NCBI RefSeq assembly: GCF_036850765.1
Contig: NC_089495.1
Coordinates: 21,420,875-21,484,874 of the forward strand
Reading direction: 5' to 3'
DNA: 64,000 nt
Origin: Saccopteryx bilineata
Taxonomy: Eukaryota; Chordata; Mammalia; Chiroptera; Emballonuridae
Position 1 is the first letter of the stretch, and each line of letters opens with the position of its first letter. This document shows, in pieces, positions 12,200 to 23,789 of the stretch. The notes beneath the pieces were generated by a model, which searched no databases, had not been told where the DNA came from, and worked only from the letters and a program-made list of their open reading frames with translations. A program made the translations under genes and the position numbers.

Positions 12200-14040
12200 T
12201 TAAAACTGTAGGTGTAGGACTGTTTGGTGATATCAGCAGACACCGCACGCTGCCAGGCCCTGATGAGAAAGGTGAAATGGGAGTTATGGCGCTGCCTTAT
12301 GGTGTGTCCCTGTTCAGGGGCCTTACTGTGTCTTTTCTTTCACTGAAACAGGGTTTCCACCTCGCATTGCCCTCTTGTTTCCGGCACTGAAAGCACCGTC
12401 TGGCGGAGGAGCCGCTCACACAGCGCAGGGTGAGGGACCATGCTGAGTGTTCCCTGAAGCTTTCCAATTCTACGGCATGTCACCAGCGGAAGGGGGGAGG
12501 CGTGTTCTCCAGAGAAGGTCAACGGAACAAGGTCGCTGGGGAGGAGATGGCAAGCGCTCTGAGGGTGGAGCCATTCTGAGAACGGGTCATGCATCAAGGT
12601 CGAGTTTCCCAGCCTCTTCCTCCAGGCAGCTCTCAAAATCCTGGCAGCCTGGATTTGCCCTTGGTTTAGAAGTATATTCTCTGTGGAACAGGATCGCTGT
12701 GGTGGGTCTTGCTGAGCGCCATAAGGTGAGTTCTGGGTACGACCTGAGGTGGGTTCATGAGGTCCGGAGCCTCAGAAGGCCTGGGCGTGGGGGTCAGAGG
12801 ATCAGAAGCTCCTGGAAGATGCCAATAACTTCAAAACCATCTCAGTTACCTCTCCTACTTCACTAATGAAAACAATAGACACTTCAGAATCTTGTCCCAA
12901 CCTGGTCCTAGATCCACTGAACACGCCTGCAGTTTAGGGATGCCCAAATGAACGTATGAAAAGTCAGTATAAATTTTATATACTATAAAGAGATCCCAGG
13001 TATGTTTAGTCTCCTGCCCCGATTGTCCGCCTCGGCCTGGCTGTGCAGCCAGCTGTCCTCCCCGCCGCGGTCCGGGCTGGGAGGGTCCCCGGCCGCCACC
13101 TGCGCAGTTCTCATGCGGGCTCTGAGCTGAGCGAGGCGGCTTCCTCTGAAAACACTCCCGGAAATATTTGTGAAGAGCTTCACAGAGTCCTTGTTATCTA
13201 ATAGATAGGTCAGAAATCTGACTTCAACCATGTTTCCCTCTTCTGTTTTATCAAAAGAAAGATGAAAAGCCTTTTTGGAAGTACTTATATCTTATTAGGA
13301 CATTTTGAAAAGTAAATAGCTTTTGTCATAAACGTTAAAATCAGTCTGCCCCTGAAACAGAAGTATATTTGAGTGGCAGGATTTAATAAATTCCAACTTA
13401 AGAACTGAGCTCATTGGCCTTAATTGCTTGCAATCGTAGGCACTAAAGATCACACAGAGATCAGAGTAATTGCGATTGTAACTCCTATTAGCATTTATTA
13501 ATAAAATTAGAGCCAAATATGGGGCTATGCTAAAAAGATTCCATTAAAATTTCCCTTGTGAAGACAAGGAAAAGCACGTGCCCCTCCACTAAGAGGCAGC
13601 ACCGTGATTAGGGGGTGGACTGGCTCTGTGGCCTTGAACCTCCCGGTGTCCCTCTCACCCGCTGACCAGGGTGATCATTCAGTACACGAGGCGGAGGTGC
13701 GGGGACGAGGTGTGGCGCTTCTGCCCAAGATGCAGTGACAAGGGCAGACTTTCGCCTGCCACCCGAAACAAACATACACATAAGGTATGAAACAACAGTT
13801 TTGAAGACACTGGTTCTCAGGCAATGAAGGACAGCGAACTCTGAAAGGCAGGAAACAAATGAGGTGAGCCCAACTAGGGGGGAATGGAAATATTCTATTG
13901 GAAGGTTCTCATACTGGACATGAGGCGTTGATTATCACTAACAAAGGGACAGTGGACAATTAGAGCTCTGTCCTACACATTATACACTATACATTCTATG
14001 CACTACTTTAGAAGTCATTAAAATAACAAAATAAATATTT
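12200..14040. other. Mostly unique DNA with a CpG-rich patch
   Basis: The surroundings are ordinary, but 13015-13150 is strongly GC- and CpG-rich. It includes 'ccccgccgcggtccgggctg' and 'gagctgagcgaggcggcttc' inside AT-rich DNA. It could be a small CpG island, a worn promoter or a processed-sequence remnant. The - strand frame across it has no recognisable domain. Confidence 0.45.
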
Positions 14041-14425
14041 GCAGCTGGTAAGCCAACAAAGGAGAATAAATGGAATCATGAAAAAAACAGTTAATTCAAA
14101 AGATGGCAAAAAAGGAAAAAGTCAATAAAGAACAGATGGAACTGATAGAAGACAAACAGCAATATAATCAACTTAAACCTAACCATATCAGTGATCACAT
14201 TACATGTAAATTCTCTAACGACCTTTGATTAAAAGGTGGGGCTGTCAGATTGGATAAATAAGAAGAGACGATGAATGCTATCTATAAGAAATGTGCTTTA
14301 AAGATAAAAACACAGATAGGTCCGAAGAAAAAGGATAAAAAATAATACACTATGCTAACACTAATCAGAATGAAACTGAACTGGCAGCTTTAATAACAGA
14401 GGGGCCCATAGTGACAGAGGTTTAA
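14041..14425 (+). mobile_element. L1 ORF2 start fragment (endonuclease end), decayed
   Basis: The DNA around 14190-14380 parallels the start of L1 ORF2, including the region encoding a motif like NVNGLN...IKR and the later QETH-like motif. It is full of stops and small shifts, and only a dead fragment remains. Confidence 0.65.
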
Positions 14426-14529
14426 ACTACAGAAAGCAAAAATTGACAGCACTACAGAGAGAAATAAATCCGAAATTATAGTCAGCAATTTCAACAATTA
14501 TCTCTGTTCGGGTTTTATAGTTGATTTCA

Positions 14530-15075
14530 GTGGCCAGCAGAATTCTAAGATGGGTTTCAAGATTCCTGCCCTCTGATGTAGCATGCCCTTTGTAATCACC
14601 ACCCCTTGAATGTGAGCAGGATTTGTGACTATGATAGAATACCCATTCCATGAGTGTTACTTGATATGGCAGAAGGGATCTTGCAGGCTAATGAAGATCC
14701 CTAATTGGTTGACTTTGAATTAATTAATAGGAAGATAATTCTAGATATACTTGATTTAAGAGATGTGCCCTTAGAAGAAGTCAGGGAGATTCAAAACCAA
14801 ATAGGCTCTCTGGCTGGCCTTGGACGTGCAGCCTCCATGAGTTCTACAGCTACAGGAAATGAATCCTTCCTACAGCCACATGAGCTGGGAAAGAGACCCC
14901 AAGCCTCAGATGAGACCCCAATCCCAGCTGACATTTGATTGAAGTCTTGCGACACTCAGCAGAAGATTCAGTCGAGCCTTGCCTGGAGGTCTGACTTATT
15001 GAAACTATGACACAACCAATAGTGTGGTGTAAGCCTCTAAGTTTGTGATAATTTGATACACGGCAAACACCTAAT
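14530..15075 (+). mobile_element. ERVL-MaLR LTR (MLT1-like), decayed
   Basis: Ordered motifs 'cagaattctaagatggg', 'gattcctgccctctgatgta', 'tccctaattggttgactttg' and 'taagcctctaagtttgtgat' follow MLT1-type LTRs. An open frame of 77 codons inside it (14705-14938) is chance. There is no internal viral coding sequence. Confidence 0.7.
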
Positions 15076-15283
15076 TCCCTTTATCCTACCTGGAACAGTG
15101 TTTAAAACAACAAAACTGTCTAGATGCTCTATGTCTGAACAAATGTTATCCTGAGAGTGTTGACTATTTCTCAATGTTTTCTAACAAATGTCGTTGTTGG
15201 ATTTTCTTCCTCTGAATCCCCAATATAGTGTTAGAGAAACATCTCAAAATTTAAAATCTGCTCAATATCAACTTCCCAGCACT

Positions 15284-15540
15284 GTTGAATGTACCAGCTC
15301 ATCTCTGTGCAATTAAAATAGAAGCTGCAAAAATCTCACAGGCACGGACAACCGTGGTCATATGGGGTGGGGGAGGGTGGAGAGGGCATGGGGGGATAAG
15401 TGGTGATGGACGAAGGTTGGCTCGGGCGAGTGAACTCACAATACAGTGCACAGAGATGCGGTATAGAATTAGGTGCCTGAAACCTGTATAATTATATTAA
15501 CCAGAGTCATCCCAATAAATTCAATTTTTTTAAAAAAATA
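15284..15540 (+). mobile_element. L1 LINE 3' terminus
   Basis: The end '...cctgtataattatattaacc' followed by 'cccaataaattcaat' and an A-rich tail is typical of L1 3' ends in several mammal orders, with a G-rich stretch upstream at 15361-15400. It is a 5'-truncated fragment. Confidence 0.7.
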
Positions 15541-17294
15541 TAATATAAGCTGCTTCATTACTTCTATTTCCTTTACCCTTCTTGGTTTATCAAAGTGAGT
15601 TTTAGGGAAGAAAAGTTCATCTTATATTATTGCATTAATTATTGCCACGTGAATCGCTCAACCAGGACAAATAGCAAGTGGTAAAATTAGCGAACTAGAA
15701 AAAGTTGACCATGAAGAGCCAGTCATCAGAAAAGCTGAGTTACAGTCACCACGAACTAACAGGTTGCCCCCCGCAACATGACAGTTGTCAAAAGAAGGCG
15801 TTATTTCCAGTGAGATATGAGAGGTGGCCTATCCGTCTAACCCCCACGTAGGGCAGAGACAGAAACAAGGCAGCGTATCTCTTAGGATGCTCCTTGTGAA
15901 AAAAATCTAATTAAATTATTTGGGAAACACTAAATACAAATAGGTCGCTCTTAGAGATGCACAGCACTTAATAAATACAACCCAGGTTTGTACAATAAAG
16001 AATCTTATTTAACTTGGCTTATGCCAGAATTTCCCAAATGATTAGCTATGTGCTCTGTCCGGGTTTTCCAGCTGAGTTCAGTGGGAGGCAAAGGGACAGT
16101 GGGTTAACTTCACGTGGTAGGCAGAGTCCGTCATTTCTCTGGCACGCCTATTTACCCCTGGAAACCCAAATGTTTTTGCATGGAAAGTATTTCGTGAAAT
16201 GTGGATCTAGAGATTTAAATCCATTGTGTGTTTATGTATCCTGCCCCCTCTTTCTGATGATATTCCACTCCAGGTCAAGGGTCAACCACATGTGAACTGG
16301 TGAGACAGATTCCTCACATAACTGCTCTCTGACAGAAACTGCTACACACCCTCGCCTCCAGCTGATGGGGAACGCCGCTGCAGCCCCGTCTCCTGAGATT
16401 GAATGCACCCTCCATAGCTCAATACTTTAGCCATCACTGATTTGGCATGATGACTTATCATGCCAAAGCATTCGACTGATTTTTTTTCTAAGCACCTACC
16501 TTGTGCTAGGCTCAGCTCATTCCCAGAATTCCCGCAGCACGCTGGCCTTGCCAGCTCACAGATGTGACCATGCTAAGGAGAGATCCAGGAGGGATGCTAA
16601 CTTATGGGGCCCCCACAGGTTTCTGGGAAGGCGATAATTGGCCGAGCTGGTGACGACCATCAGCCCCAGTACAGAGATCCTCAAACAAGGTTGTGGGGTG
16701 AGAACTGCTCTGAGCACTCAAGCAGGACCTTGGATGGCCCTGGACAGGGTAGAGAGCTCATTCCCCGCAAAAATCAAAGCCAGTGTGTAGCAGGCATTAG
16801 GTCACATCAAGCCCTGATAGAAGTATCTTCAAGTTAAAGAAAATGAGGAGTAGGAAAAAAAGAAGTATAAGACACAGAAAGAATAAATTGCTTGTTATTT
16901 TGCTTTGGTTTTAAGATGCACATTTTTTTGCCCACATCTGAACAGCTCTGAACTATCCACAGCTGGATGCAGAGCACCTTCCAGTCGCGTCGCCTAGCAG
17001 CTACGTGACCTAGTTGTCACTGCCAGCGTGTGCAAACCTGTTCACAGCTGTGGCTGTTGTCATCACTTCAGCGGGATTATGTGGAGTGTTGGTACTACAC
17101 GTGCCGGGTTTAATTGCTGTGTAAAATGTCTTCAGAAGGATTACACCATGATTCAGTACTGAAAGGAAAATTTACAGTGTATTCAGAAAGGCGAGGAGAC
17201 AGAGCATATATTTATTACTGGTGAAGGGCATATTCATCAGAGGAGAAATGTTGCAATTGCATTATCTCTTGCAAAACAAACTCTGTGCTCTACA
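15541..17294. other. Unique non-coding stretch
   Basis: No repeat family or exon recognised. Open frames at 16014-16295 and 16604-16837 show no family resemblance. Confidence 0.5.
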
Positions 17295-17455
17295 TGTGCT
17301 ACTCGAAGAGCGGTCCAGGGGCCAGCGAGTGTCCCTGGAAGCCTGTCAGAAACACGGAATCCCAGACCATCTTCAACTTCCTGAGGCAGGCTCTGTATTT
17401 CTGCAAAATTCCCAGGTCACTGGACATACATCAAAGTTTGAGGGTGCTGCTTTAG
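17295..17455 (-). repeat. MER5-like hAT remnant
   Basis: Motifs 'cagaaacacggaatcccaga', 'ttcccaggtcactggacata' and 'catcaaagtttgagggtgct' resemble the MER5 family of old hAT DNA transposons. No target duplication is visible. The strand is a guess. Confidence 0.55.
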
Positions 17456-17871
17456 GGAACACGAAGTGAAACCAACTTACCTGGAATTGTTGAAACACTT
17501 ACAAGGGAACACCCATCAGAAATCTCTCAGACTCCAATAGAGCCGGACACATTCGCAAGAGCTCCCCGCCCCCGGGCAAGATGCAGGTGGGAAGGAGTGA
17601 ATCTTTCTTCCCTCCTCCTGCTTCCCTCAGCTGGGACAACAGGCGGCTGAGGGGTGAGCCGCAGCTCCTGTAGCTGTGGCAAAGTAAATGCCCAGGATGC
17701 TCCAAAAGACTGTTCGCAGAGGCGCCGGGAACGTCCTTGCAGACCGAACGGCCTCTCTCTGTGCACCCTAAAAGACCAGTTCTACCTGTGCACAGGCTGT
17801 AAATGAGGTTTCTGCTGTAACGGGCTGGGGTCAGGCCCACTCTCACCCCACGACCTCATCTGAGACCTGTG
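17456..17871. other. Unique stretch, no gene
   Basis: Overlapping - strand frames at 17499-17846 have no family resemblance. Confidence 0.45.
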
Positions 17872-18046
17872 TTCCGGGGCCGCCAATGGTGTCTCCTAGC
17901 GGAAATGTCGTTTCTAATACAGTCGTCCTCCCTTAGCGGCAGGGGACGCGTTCAGGGCCGCCAGTGGTGTCTCCTAGCGGAAATGTCGTTTCTAATACAG
18001 TCGTCCTCCCTTAGCGGCAGGGGACGCGTTCAGGGCCGCCAGTGGC
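17872..18046. repeat. 78-bp tandem duplication (2.2 copies)
   Basis: Units at about 17872-17949 and 17950-18027 are nearly identical, followed by a partial third to 18046. The unit contains 'aatacagtcgtcctccctta' and 'gcggcaggggacgcgttca'. The motif 'acagtcgtccctc' is seen at the ends of Tigger-type DNA transposons, so the block may be the duplicated end of one, continuing into 18047-18410. 78 bp keeps frame, which creates a misleading repetitive open frame. Confidence 0.85.
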
Positions 18047-18218
18047 TCCCGAAACCGCAGATAGGACCAAACCCTACAGGTACTGTTTTGTTTTCTATAC
18101 AGACTTACCTACAATAAAGTGTAATTTATAAATTAGTCACAGGAAGGGGTTAACTACAGTCACTAACAATAAAATAGAACAATTGTAAGAATTTATTGTG
18201 ATAAAAGTGATGTGAATG

Positions 18219-18256
<38 letters not shown>

Positions 18257-18586
18257 ATATCTTCCCGTACCGCGCTCACCTTCTCACTAAAGGAAGCGCT
18301 GTATGGCTTCTCCACGGCACGTCCGCGTGGCCAGCATCGCTGCTCTTGTGCTGCGGGACCATCATTAACTAACACAAGGGGGAGCCGAACACAAGCACCG
18401 TCCATCTGACAACCCAGAGGACTGCTAGGGACTAACGGGCGGGAACCTCCAGAGTGCAGACGCTGGACAAAGGGCGAGACGCCTCCAGAGCGGGTGGGAT
18501 GGGACCTCAGGGGATTGCATTCAACTATTCAAACGGTGTGTGATCGAGAGGTTATAAACTGTTTATTTCTGGAACTTTCCATTAAG
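18047..18586. other. Possible Tigger-derived DNA with (CT) run
   Basis: A pure CT run lies at 18223-18253. The flanking CpG-bearing sequence may continue the transposon whose end is duplicated just upstream. This is weak, since no inverted terminus was found on the far side. Confidence 0.35.
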
Positions 18587-18625
18587 TTTTTTTTTTAATT
18601 TTCACTTATTGATTTCAGCAAGAGA

Positions 18626-18661
<36 letters not shown>

Positions 18662-18757
18662 CATCGATCTGTTCCTGTATGTGCCCTGATTGGGGATCTA
18701 ACCGGCAACCTCTGTGCTTCAGGACGATGCTCTCCAGCCCAGCTATCCGGCCAGGGC
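18587..18757 (-). mobile_element. tRNA-derived bat SINE, antisense
   Basis: Reads as T-run, (AG)n at 18630-18658, then 'gttcctgtatgtgccctgat' and the tRNA-like head ending 'ccggccagggc' in reverse. This is the first lineage-specific SINE in the window. Confidence 0.9.
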
Positions 18758-19690
18758 CCTTTAAGTATTTTTAAACTGCAGTTGACTGCTCAGGGGAGAC
18801 CCCAGCAGCCCATTTCCAGAGTGCACTGCATCCGACGACACTAAAAGGAAGCTGATGCTGTATTATTGCACTCCACCCTGAGAGGCAACCACGGTTTGCT
18901 TATCCTTTTTTTTTTTTAATAAATAAGTAAGCCTTGGCTCAGAGAGCTTGAGTCACTTAAGTACTAAAAGTATAGAGCTCCTGAAGGACTCGTCCTGATA
19001 TTTAGACCCCGATCTCAAGGAATTTCTCAAGGACAACACTCTGTCTTTAAAGGAAGCCCTAGCAAACTGCGACGTCGGTGCTGTGTGAAAATCATCCCCA
19101 TTCCCTTCAGCCCTCACCCCCAGCCCAATTTTGTGACAAAAGACCGCATGTTGGTACAGGGTATCTCACTTCCTGAGGTTTGCTGTCACCTGCTGACGAA
19201 CGGAAAGATAGCACCCAGTAAAGCCGTTTTCCTGGGAGTCCAGCCTGCTGCCCTGTGGAGCCGCAGGCCAGAGGGGGACAACGGGACTTCATGGAAGGAG
19301 ACGATGAAGAGGAGAGCAGGCGCTAGAAAACACGTCAGCAGGTCTGAACAGGCCACCCAGGTCTCAGGCCGGGCAGTTAGAGCCGCAGGACTCCCAATCC
19401 TGTCCTGTAAACGCTCTGTTGTCCCGCAGGTGGTCTGTGGGCCCTAGGAGCTTGTAATAGGTGACTCATTCCTATACAAATAATAAATCTGATGGAGTAA
19501 CTGGGCAGATTATTGCAACTCCTTGCCTCTGCCTTTCTGTAGCACCCCTATGTGACAGATTCTCGAGTTATCTTAATGAATTTTTCATTGATACTAAGTA
19601 TGTTTAGGTTAATAAAACATAAATATACACAAATAAAATGCCATCCCTTTACTGATAGCATTTGGGTGTAAATAGCATTCTGGGCTTTTT
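18758..19690. other. Unique non-coding stretch
   Basis: No repeat family recognised. The moderately GC-rich part 19080-19440 carries an open frame (19085-19447, +) with no family resemblance. Confidence 0.5.
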
Positions 19691-20686
19691 TATTTATTTT
19701 AATGGAGTGATATTGATAAATCAGGGTACATATGTTCAGAGAAAACATCTCCAGGTTATTTTGACATTTGATTATGTTGCATACCCATCACCCAAAGTCA
19801 AATTGTCTTCTGTCACCTCCTATCTAGTTTTTTTTGTGCCCCTCCTCTCCCCTAACCCCCTCTCTCTCCTCCCCCCCCCATAACCACCACACTCTTGTCC
19901 GTGTCTCTGAGTCTCATTTTTATGTCCCACCTATGTATGGAATCATATAGTTCTTAGTTTTTTCTGATTTACTTATTTCACTCAGTATAATGTTATCAAG
20001 GTCCATCCACGTTGTTGTAAATGATCTGACGTCATCATTTCTTATGGCTGAGTAGTATTCCATAGTATATATGTACCAAGCTTTTTAATCCACTCATCCA
20101 CTGACGGACACTTGGGCTATTTCCAGATCTTGACTATTGTGAACAATACTACCATAAACGTGGGGGTGCCTTTCTTCTTTTGAAACAGTGCTATGGTGTT
20201 CTTAGCGTATATTCCTAAAAGTAGAATAGCTGGGTCAAAAGGCAGTTCGATTTTTAATTTTTTGAGGAATCTCCATACTGTTTTCCACAGTAGCTGCACC
20301 AGTCTGCATTCCCACCAGCAGTGCAGGAGGGTTCCCTTTTCTCCACATCCTCGCCAGCACTTATTCTGTGTTGTTTTGTTGATGAGCACCATTCTGACTG
20401 GTGTGAGGTGATATCTCATTGTGGTTTTAATTTGTATTTCTCTAATGATTAGTGATGTTGAACATTTTTTCATATGCCTATTGTCCATCTGTATGTCCTC
20501 TTTGGAGAAGTGTCTATTCATTTCTTTTGCCCATTTTTGGATTGGATTGTTTGTCTTCCTGGTGTTGAGATTTACAAGTTCTTTATAAATTTTGGTTATT
20601 AATCCTTTATCAGACGTATTGTCGAATATGTTTACCCATTGTGTAGTTTGTCTTTTTATTCTGTTCTTATTGTCTTTAGCTGGCAC
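19691..20686 (-). mobile_element. 5'-truncated L1 with open ORF2 C-terminus
   Basis: The - strand encodes 189 uninterrupted residues (20686-20117) matching the C-terminal end of L1 ORF2 protein. These include the Cys/His cluster C-x3-C-x7-H-x4-C (at [15 protein letters not shown]) and the downstream tract [19 protein letters not shown]2 is a reverse transcriptase/endonuclease; only its last seventh is here, so no catalytic residues remain. A target duplication TCTGGGCTTTT flanks it (19680-19690 and 20687-20697). The open frame and intact duplication point to a younger insertion than the other L1 pieces. Confidence 0.93.
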
Positions 20687-21084
20687 TCTGGGCTTTTAAG
20701 AGGCTGTAGTACCATATAATCCCAGTAGGCGGAGACAAATAACCAGCTGAAGTAAATGGTAGTTCCACCATCGGGCCTTGACAAATATTTTCCAGTATTT
20801 TGTATTATTTAACAAGCTTTAAATTTGTTGGGATGAATGAATAAGGTAGAAGAGGGCCCATATCTACCCACTTCATGCATATTCCCACCACATTAGCCAT
20901 CTGTTTCTTCATAACTTACTCCCACATTGCACCTCCCTCCTGGTTGCCCTCCCTCAGTACTTCCTCCTCTCAGGATTAAAATAGAAAAACTAAGGTTATC
21001 AAAATGGAAAATAAAAAAATATTCCACGTCACAGATGCTATGTTACTTCTCCCATCAACCCTGCGGACATAAAAAAGGAACTAA

Positions 21085-21228
21085 TGTCTATTGAGTACTT
21101 ATTATATTTTAGACATTTATCACACACGATTTGATTCCAATAATAGCAGTAATAATCATAACCGCTACTCCTGATTGTATCAAGTACCATCCTGAGTGTT
21201 TACATCTATATAATTCCATTTAATTCTT
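21085..21228 (+). repeat. MIR-type fragment, split by a later SINE
   Basis: 'tattgagtacttattatatt' and 'caagtaccatcctgagtgtt' follow a MIR-like order. A plausible continuation ('gaaactggagttcagacaga') resumes at 21647-21720 after the inserted SINE at 21230-21632. Confidence 0.6.
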
Positions 21229-21229
21229 T

Positions 21230-21632
21230 TTTTTTTTTTTTTTTTTGTATTTTTCTGAAGCTGGAAACGGGGAGAGACAGTCAGACAGACTCCCAGACTC
21301 CCGCATGTGCCCGACCGGGATCCACCCAGCACGCCCACCAGGGGCGACGCTCTGCCCACCAGGGGGCGATGCTCTGCCCCTTCGGGGCATCGCTCTGCCA
21401 TGACCAGAGCCACTCTAGCGCCTGGGGCAGAGGCCAAGGAGCCATCACCAGCGCCCAGGCCATCTTTGCTCCAATGGAGCCTTGGCTGTGGAAGGGGAAG
21501 AGAGAGACAGAGAGGAAGGGGGGGGGTGGAGAAGCAAATGGGCGCTTCTCCTATGTGCCCTGGCCAGGAATCAAACCCGGGTCCCCCGCACACCAGGCCG
21601 ACGCTCTACCGCTGAGCCAACCGGCCAGGGCC
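21230..21632 (-). mobile_element. Long tRNA-derived SINE, antisense, full length
   Basis: About 400 bp. It runs from a T-run through 'ctgaagctggaaacggggag' to the reversed tRNA head 'accggccagggc'. An exact 14-bp target duplication, CCATTTAATTCTTT, flanks it (21216-21229 and 21633-21646). Low divergence from the copy at 61859-62236 suggests recent activity. Confidence 0.95.
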
Positions 21633-21984
21633 CCATTTAATTCTTTAAAGATCACGATGAAATGCTCTCAATATTCCCACTCCGTTGCTCGAGAAACTGG
21701 AGTTCAGACAGACAGGTAAACACAGAGGCATATCGGGATTCACTCAGATTCATGAGCCCCTCCATCTCACTGTCCTCTCTCGCCCACACCAGGGCTTCCA
21801 TGCCTGGAACCACAAAAGCAAGACCCCCAACATCAGCTCTCTGGGCATGGAGGGCTGATGTGAGGAGAGAAGTTGTTGGGGAGTGGAAGGAAAAGATTGC
21901 AATCCCTTTCATTAAGAGAGAGGTATATGTTCAAGTCATCCTGGTCTAGAACCTAAAACTTCCCCCATAGAAATAATAGTTTTT

Positions 21985-22300
21985 AAGACCTGGCTGGTTG
22001 GCTCAGTAGTAGAGTATTGACCTGTGTGGAAGTCCCGGGTTCAATTCCCAGTCAGGGCACACAGTAGAAGCGACCATCTGCTTCTCCACCTTTCCCCTTC
22101 CCCCTTCTCTCTCCTCTTTCTTCCCCTCCTATAGCCATGGCTCAATTTGTCCCAGCGCACTGGCCTGGGCTCTGAGGGTGGCTCCATAGAGCCTCCGCTT
22201 CAGGCACTAAAAATAGCTCAGTTGTGAGCATGGCCCCAGAGAGTCTGTCCTTCTATCTCACCTACTATGACTTGGAAAAAGGAGGGAAAATTAAAAAGAA
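21985..22300 (+). mobile_element. Long-type tRNA-derived SINE
   Basis: Head 'ggctggttggctcagtagta', B-box-like 'gggttcaattcccagtcagg', then the pyrimidine block and the 'ccatggctcaatttgtccc' body. Exact target duplication AAATAATAGTTTTT at 21971-21984 and 22301-22314. Diverged compared with the copy at 61859. Confidence 0.93.
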
Positions 22301-22314
22301 AAATAATAGTTTTT

Positions 22315-23100
22315 CTGCTATAGTCCTGCTGATACCATTATTTGTTGCAGTATAATTTAAATTGGATGTTTTTAAACTGCATTGGGTGGTTAGGGGCCAG
22401 GTCAAGATGGATGAGGAAGCAATGCTAAAGGCGTAGGTGGGGAACAGTCCGGTGTTGGGTCCTGTGGGAAGTGCAGGCCAGGCCAAGGTGTTTGTGTTTG
22501 ATTCTAATGGCAGTTAGAGCCACCTGGATGTTTCAAACAGGAGAGTGATAGGATCCTACTCATACTTTCAGAAGATTACACTAGCTTCTCCGTGGATAAT
22601 GGGACAAGACACCAGGTAAAAATTCAGGGGAGCGATGACAGCAGTTTAGATTAGTTTTAGCCACAGAGATGATGAAAAGGGGTTGGATTCAAGACATATT
22701 TTGGAAGCATCCCTGATAGAATCTTTGATAGGGTGGGTGTGGGAAGAAAAAAATAAAGGATGAAGCCAACGGCGAGCTCTAGTTTTCTGCCTGAGTGACT
22801 AAATGGAAGGTGGACCCATAGGAAAAGATTAGGCGTCGACGGAGTGGGATGGAGAGTGGGGGAGGTTCCGCGGAGTAGGTCAGCTTTAGTGAGTCTGGGA
22901 TGCCTGTAAGAATTACAAGTGGACAAGTCCACATGTACCGTAATTCTGGAGCTAAGACGCAAGGTGGGAGAGACAGACTCTAACAGTCCTTGGCATTTGC
23001 ATTAGATGACCCAATGGCCTAAGCAGGGAGGAGACACAGAGAAGTTTGTCTCAGCATGGAGTTCCAGACCATTCCCATGCTTAAAAAAAAGAGAACAGAG
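22315..23100. other. Non-coding stretch, possible old repeat
   Basis: The segment 22360-22560, with 'ggcagttagagccacctgga' and 'aggagagtgataggatccta', resembles an old dispersed mammalian repeat I cannot name. No exon recognised. Confidence 0.4.
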
Positions 23101-23101
23101 C

Positions 23102-23236
23102 CTGACCTGTGGTGGCTCAGTGAATAAAGCATTGACCTGGAAATGCTGAGGTCACCGGTTCGAAACCCTGGGCTTGCCTGGTCAAGGCACATATGGGAGT
23201 TGATGCTTCCAGCTCCTCCCCCCTTCTCTCTCTCTG

Positions 23237-23290
<54 letters not shown>

Positions 23291-23350
23291 CTCTCCCTCT
23301 CCTCTCTAAAATGAATTTTAAAAAAAGATGTCTAAAAAAGAAACATTAAT
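23102..23350 (+). mobile_element. Short tRNA-derived SINE with (CT) tail
   Basis: Head 'cctgacctgtggtggctcag', B-box-like 'ggttcgaaaccctgggc', then 'gttgatgcttccagctcctc' and an expanded CT run at 23225-23286 before an A-rich tail. A variant different from the long type, with relatives at 56628-56832 and 63741-63919. Confidence 0.92.
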
Positions 23351-23618
23351 TTAAAAAAAAAAAGAGAAGAGAGCTAAAGAGAAGAAGAGAGAATCATGCA
23401 GTTGGAGGCATTCCAGAAACATGAAGTCCTTGAAACCTGGATAAAATTGCTTCTGGAAGGAAAGACTGTTCAGCCATGAAAATGTTGCTCTGAGGACAGA
23501 AAATTGATTCTGTTGGTAACAGATGGAAGTCATTGGTGAACTTGATAGGAGCCGTCACTGTGGAATGCTATGGACAGAGAACTGATCGGACTGGGGCGAA
23601 GAGAAAGAAGTGGGTGAG

Positions 23619-23778
23619 CCCTGGCCGGATGGCTCAGTTGGTTAGAGCGTCATCTTAAAGCACAGAGGTTGCCAGTTCGATCTCTGGTCAGGACACATAC
23701 AGGGACAGACCAATGTTCTTGTCTCTCTCACTCTTCCTTCCTCTCTCACTAAAATCAAGAAATAAATTTTTTTTAAAA
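23619..23778 (+). mobile_element. Short tRNA-derived SINE
   Basis: Head 'ccctggccggatggctcagt', B-box-like 'cagttcgatctctggtcagg', tail with AATAAATTTT. Exact target duplication AAGTGGGTGAG (23608-23618 and 23779-23789). Confidence 0.95.
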
Positions 23779-23789
23779 AAGTGGGTGAG

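Noticed and set aside
21180..21719. Open frames of 60-137 codons on both strands
   Set aside because: All lie in the SINE at 21230-21632; the same protein text recurs in other SINE copies such as 61859-62236.
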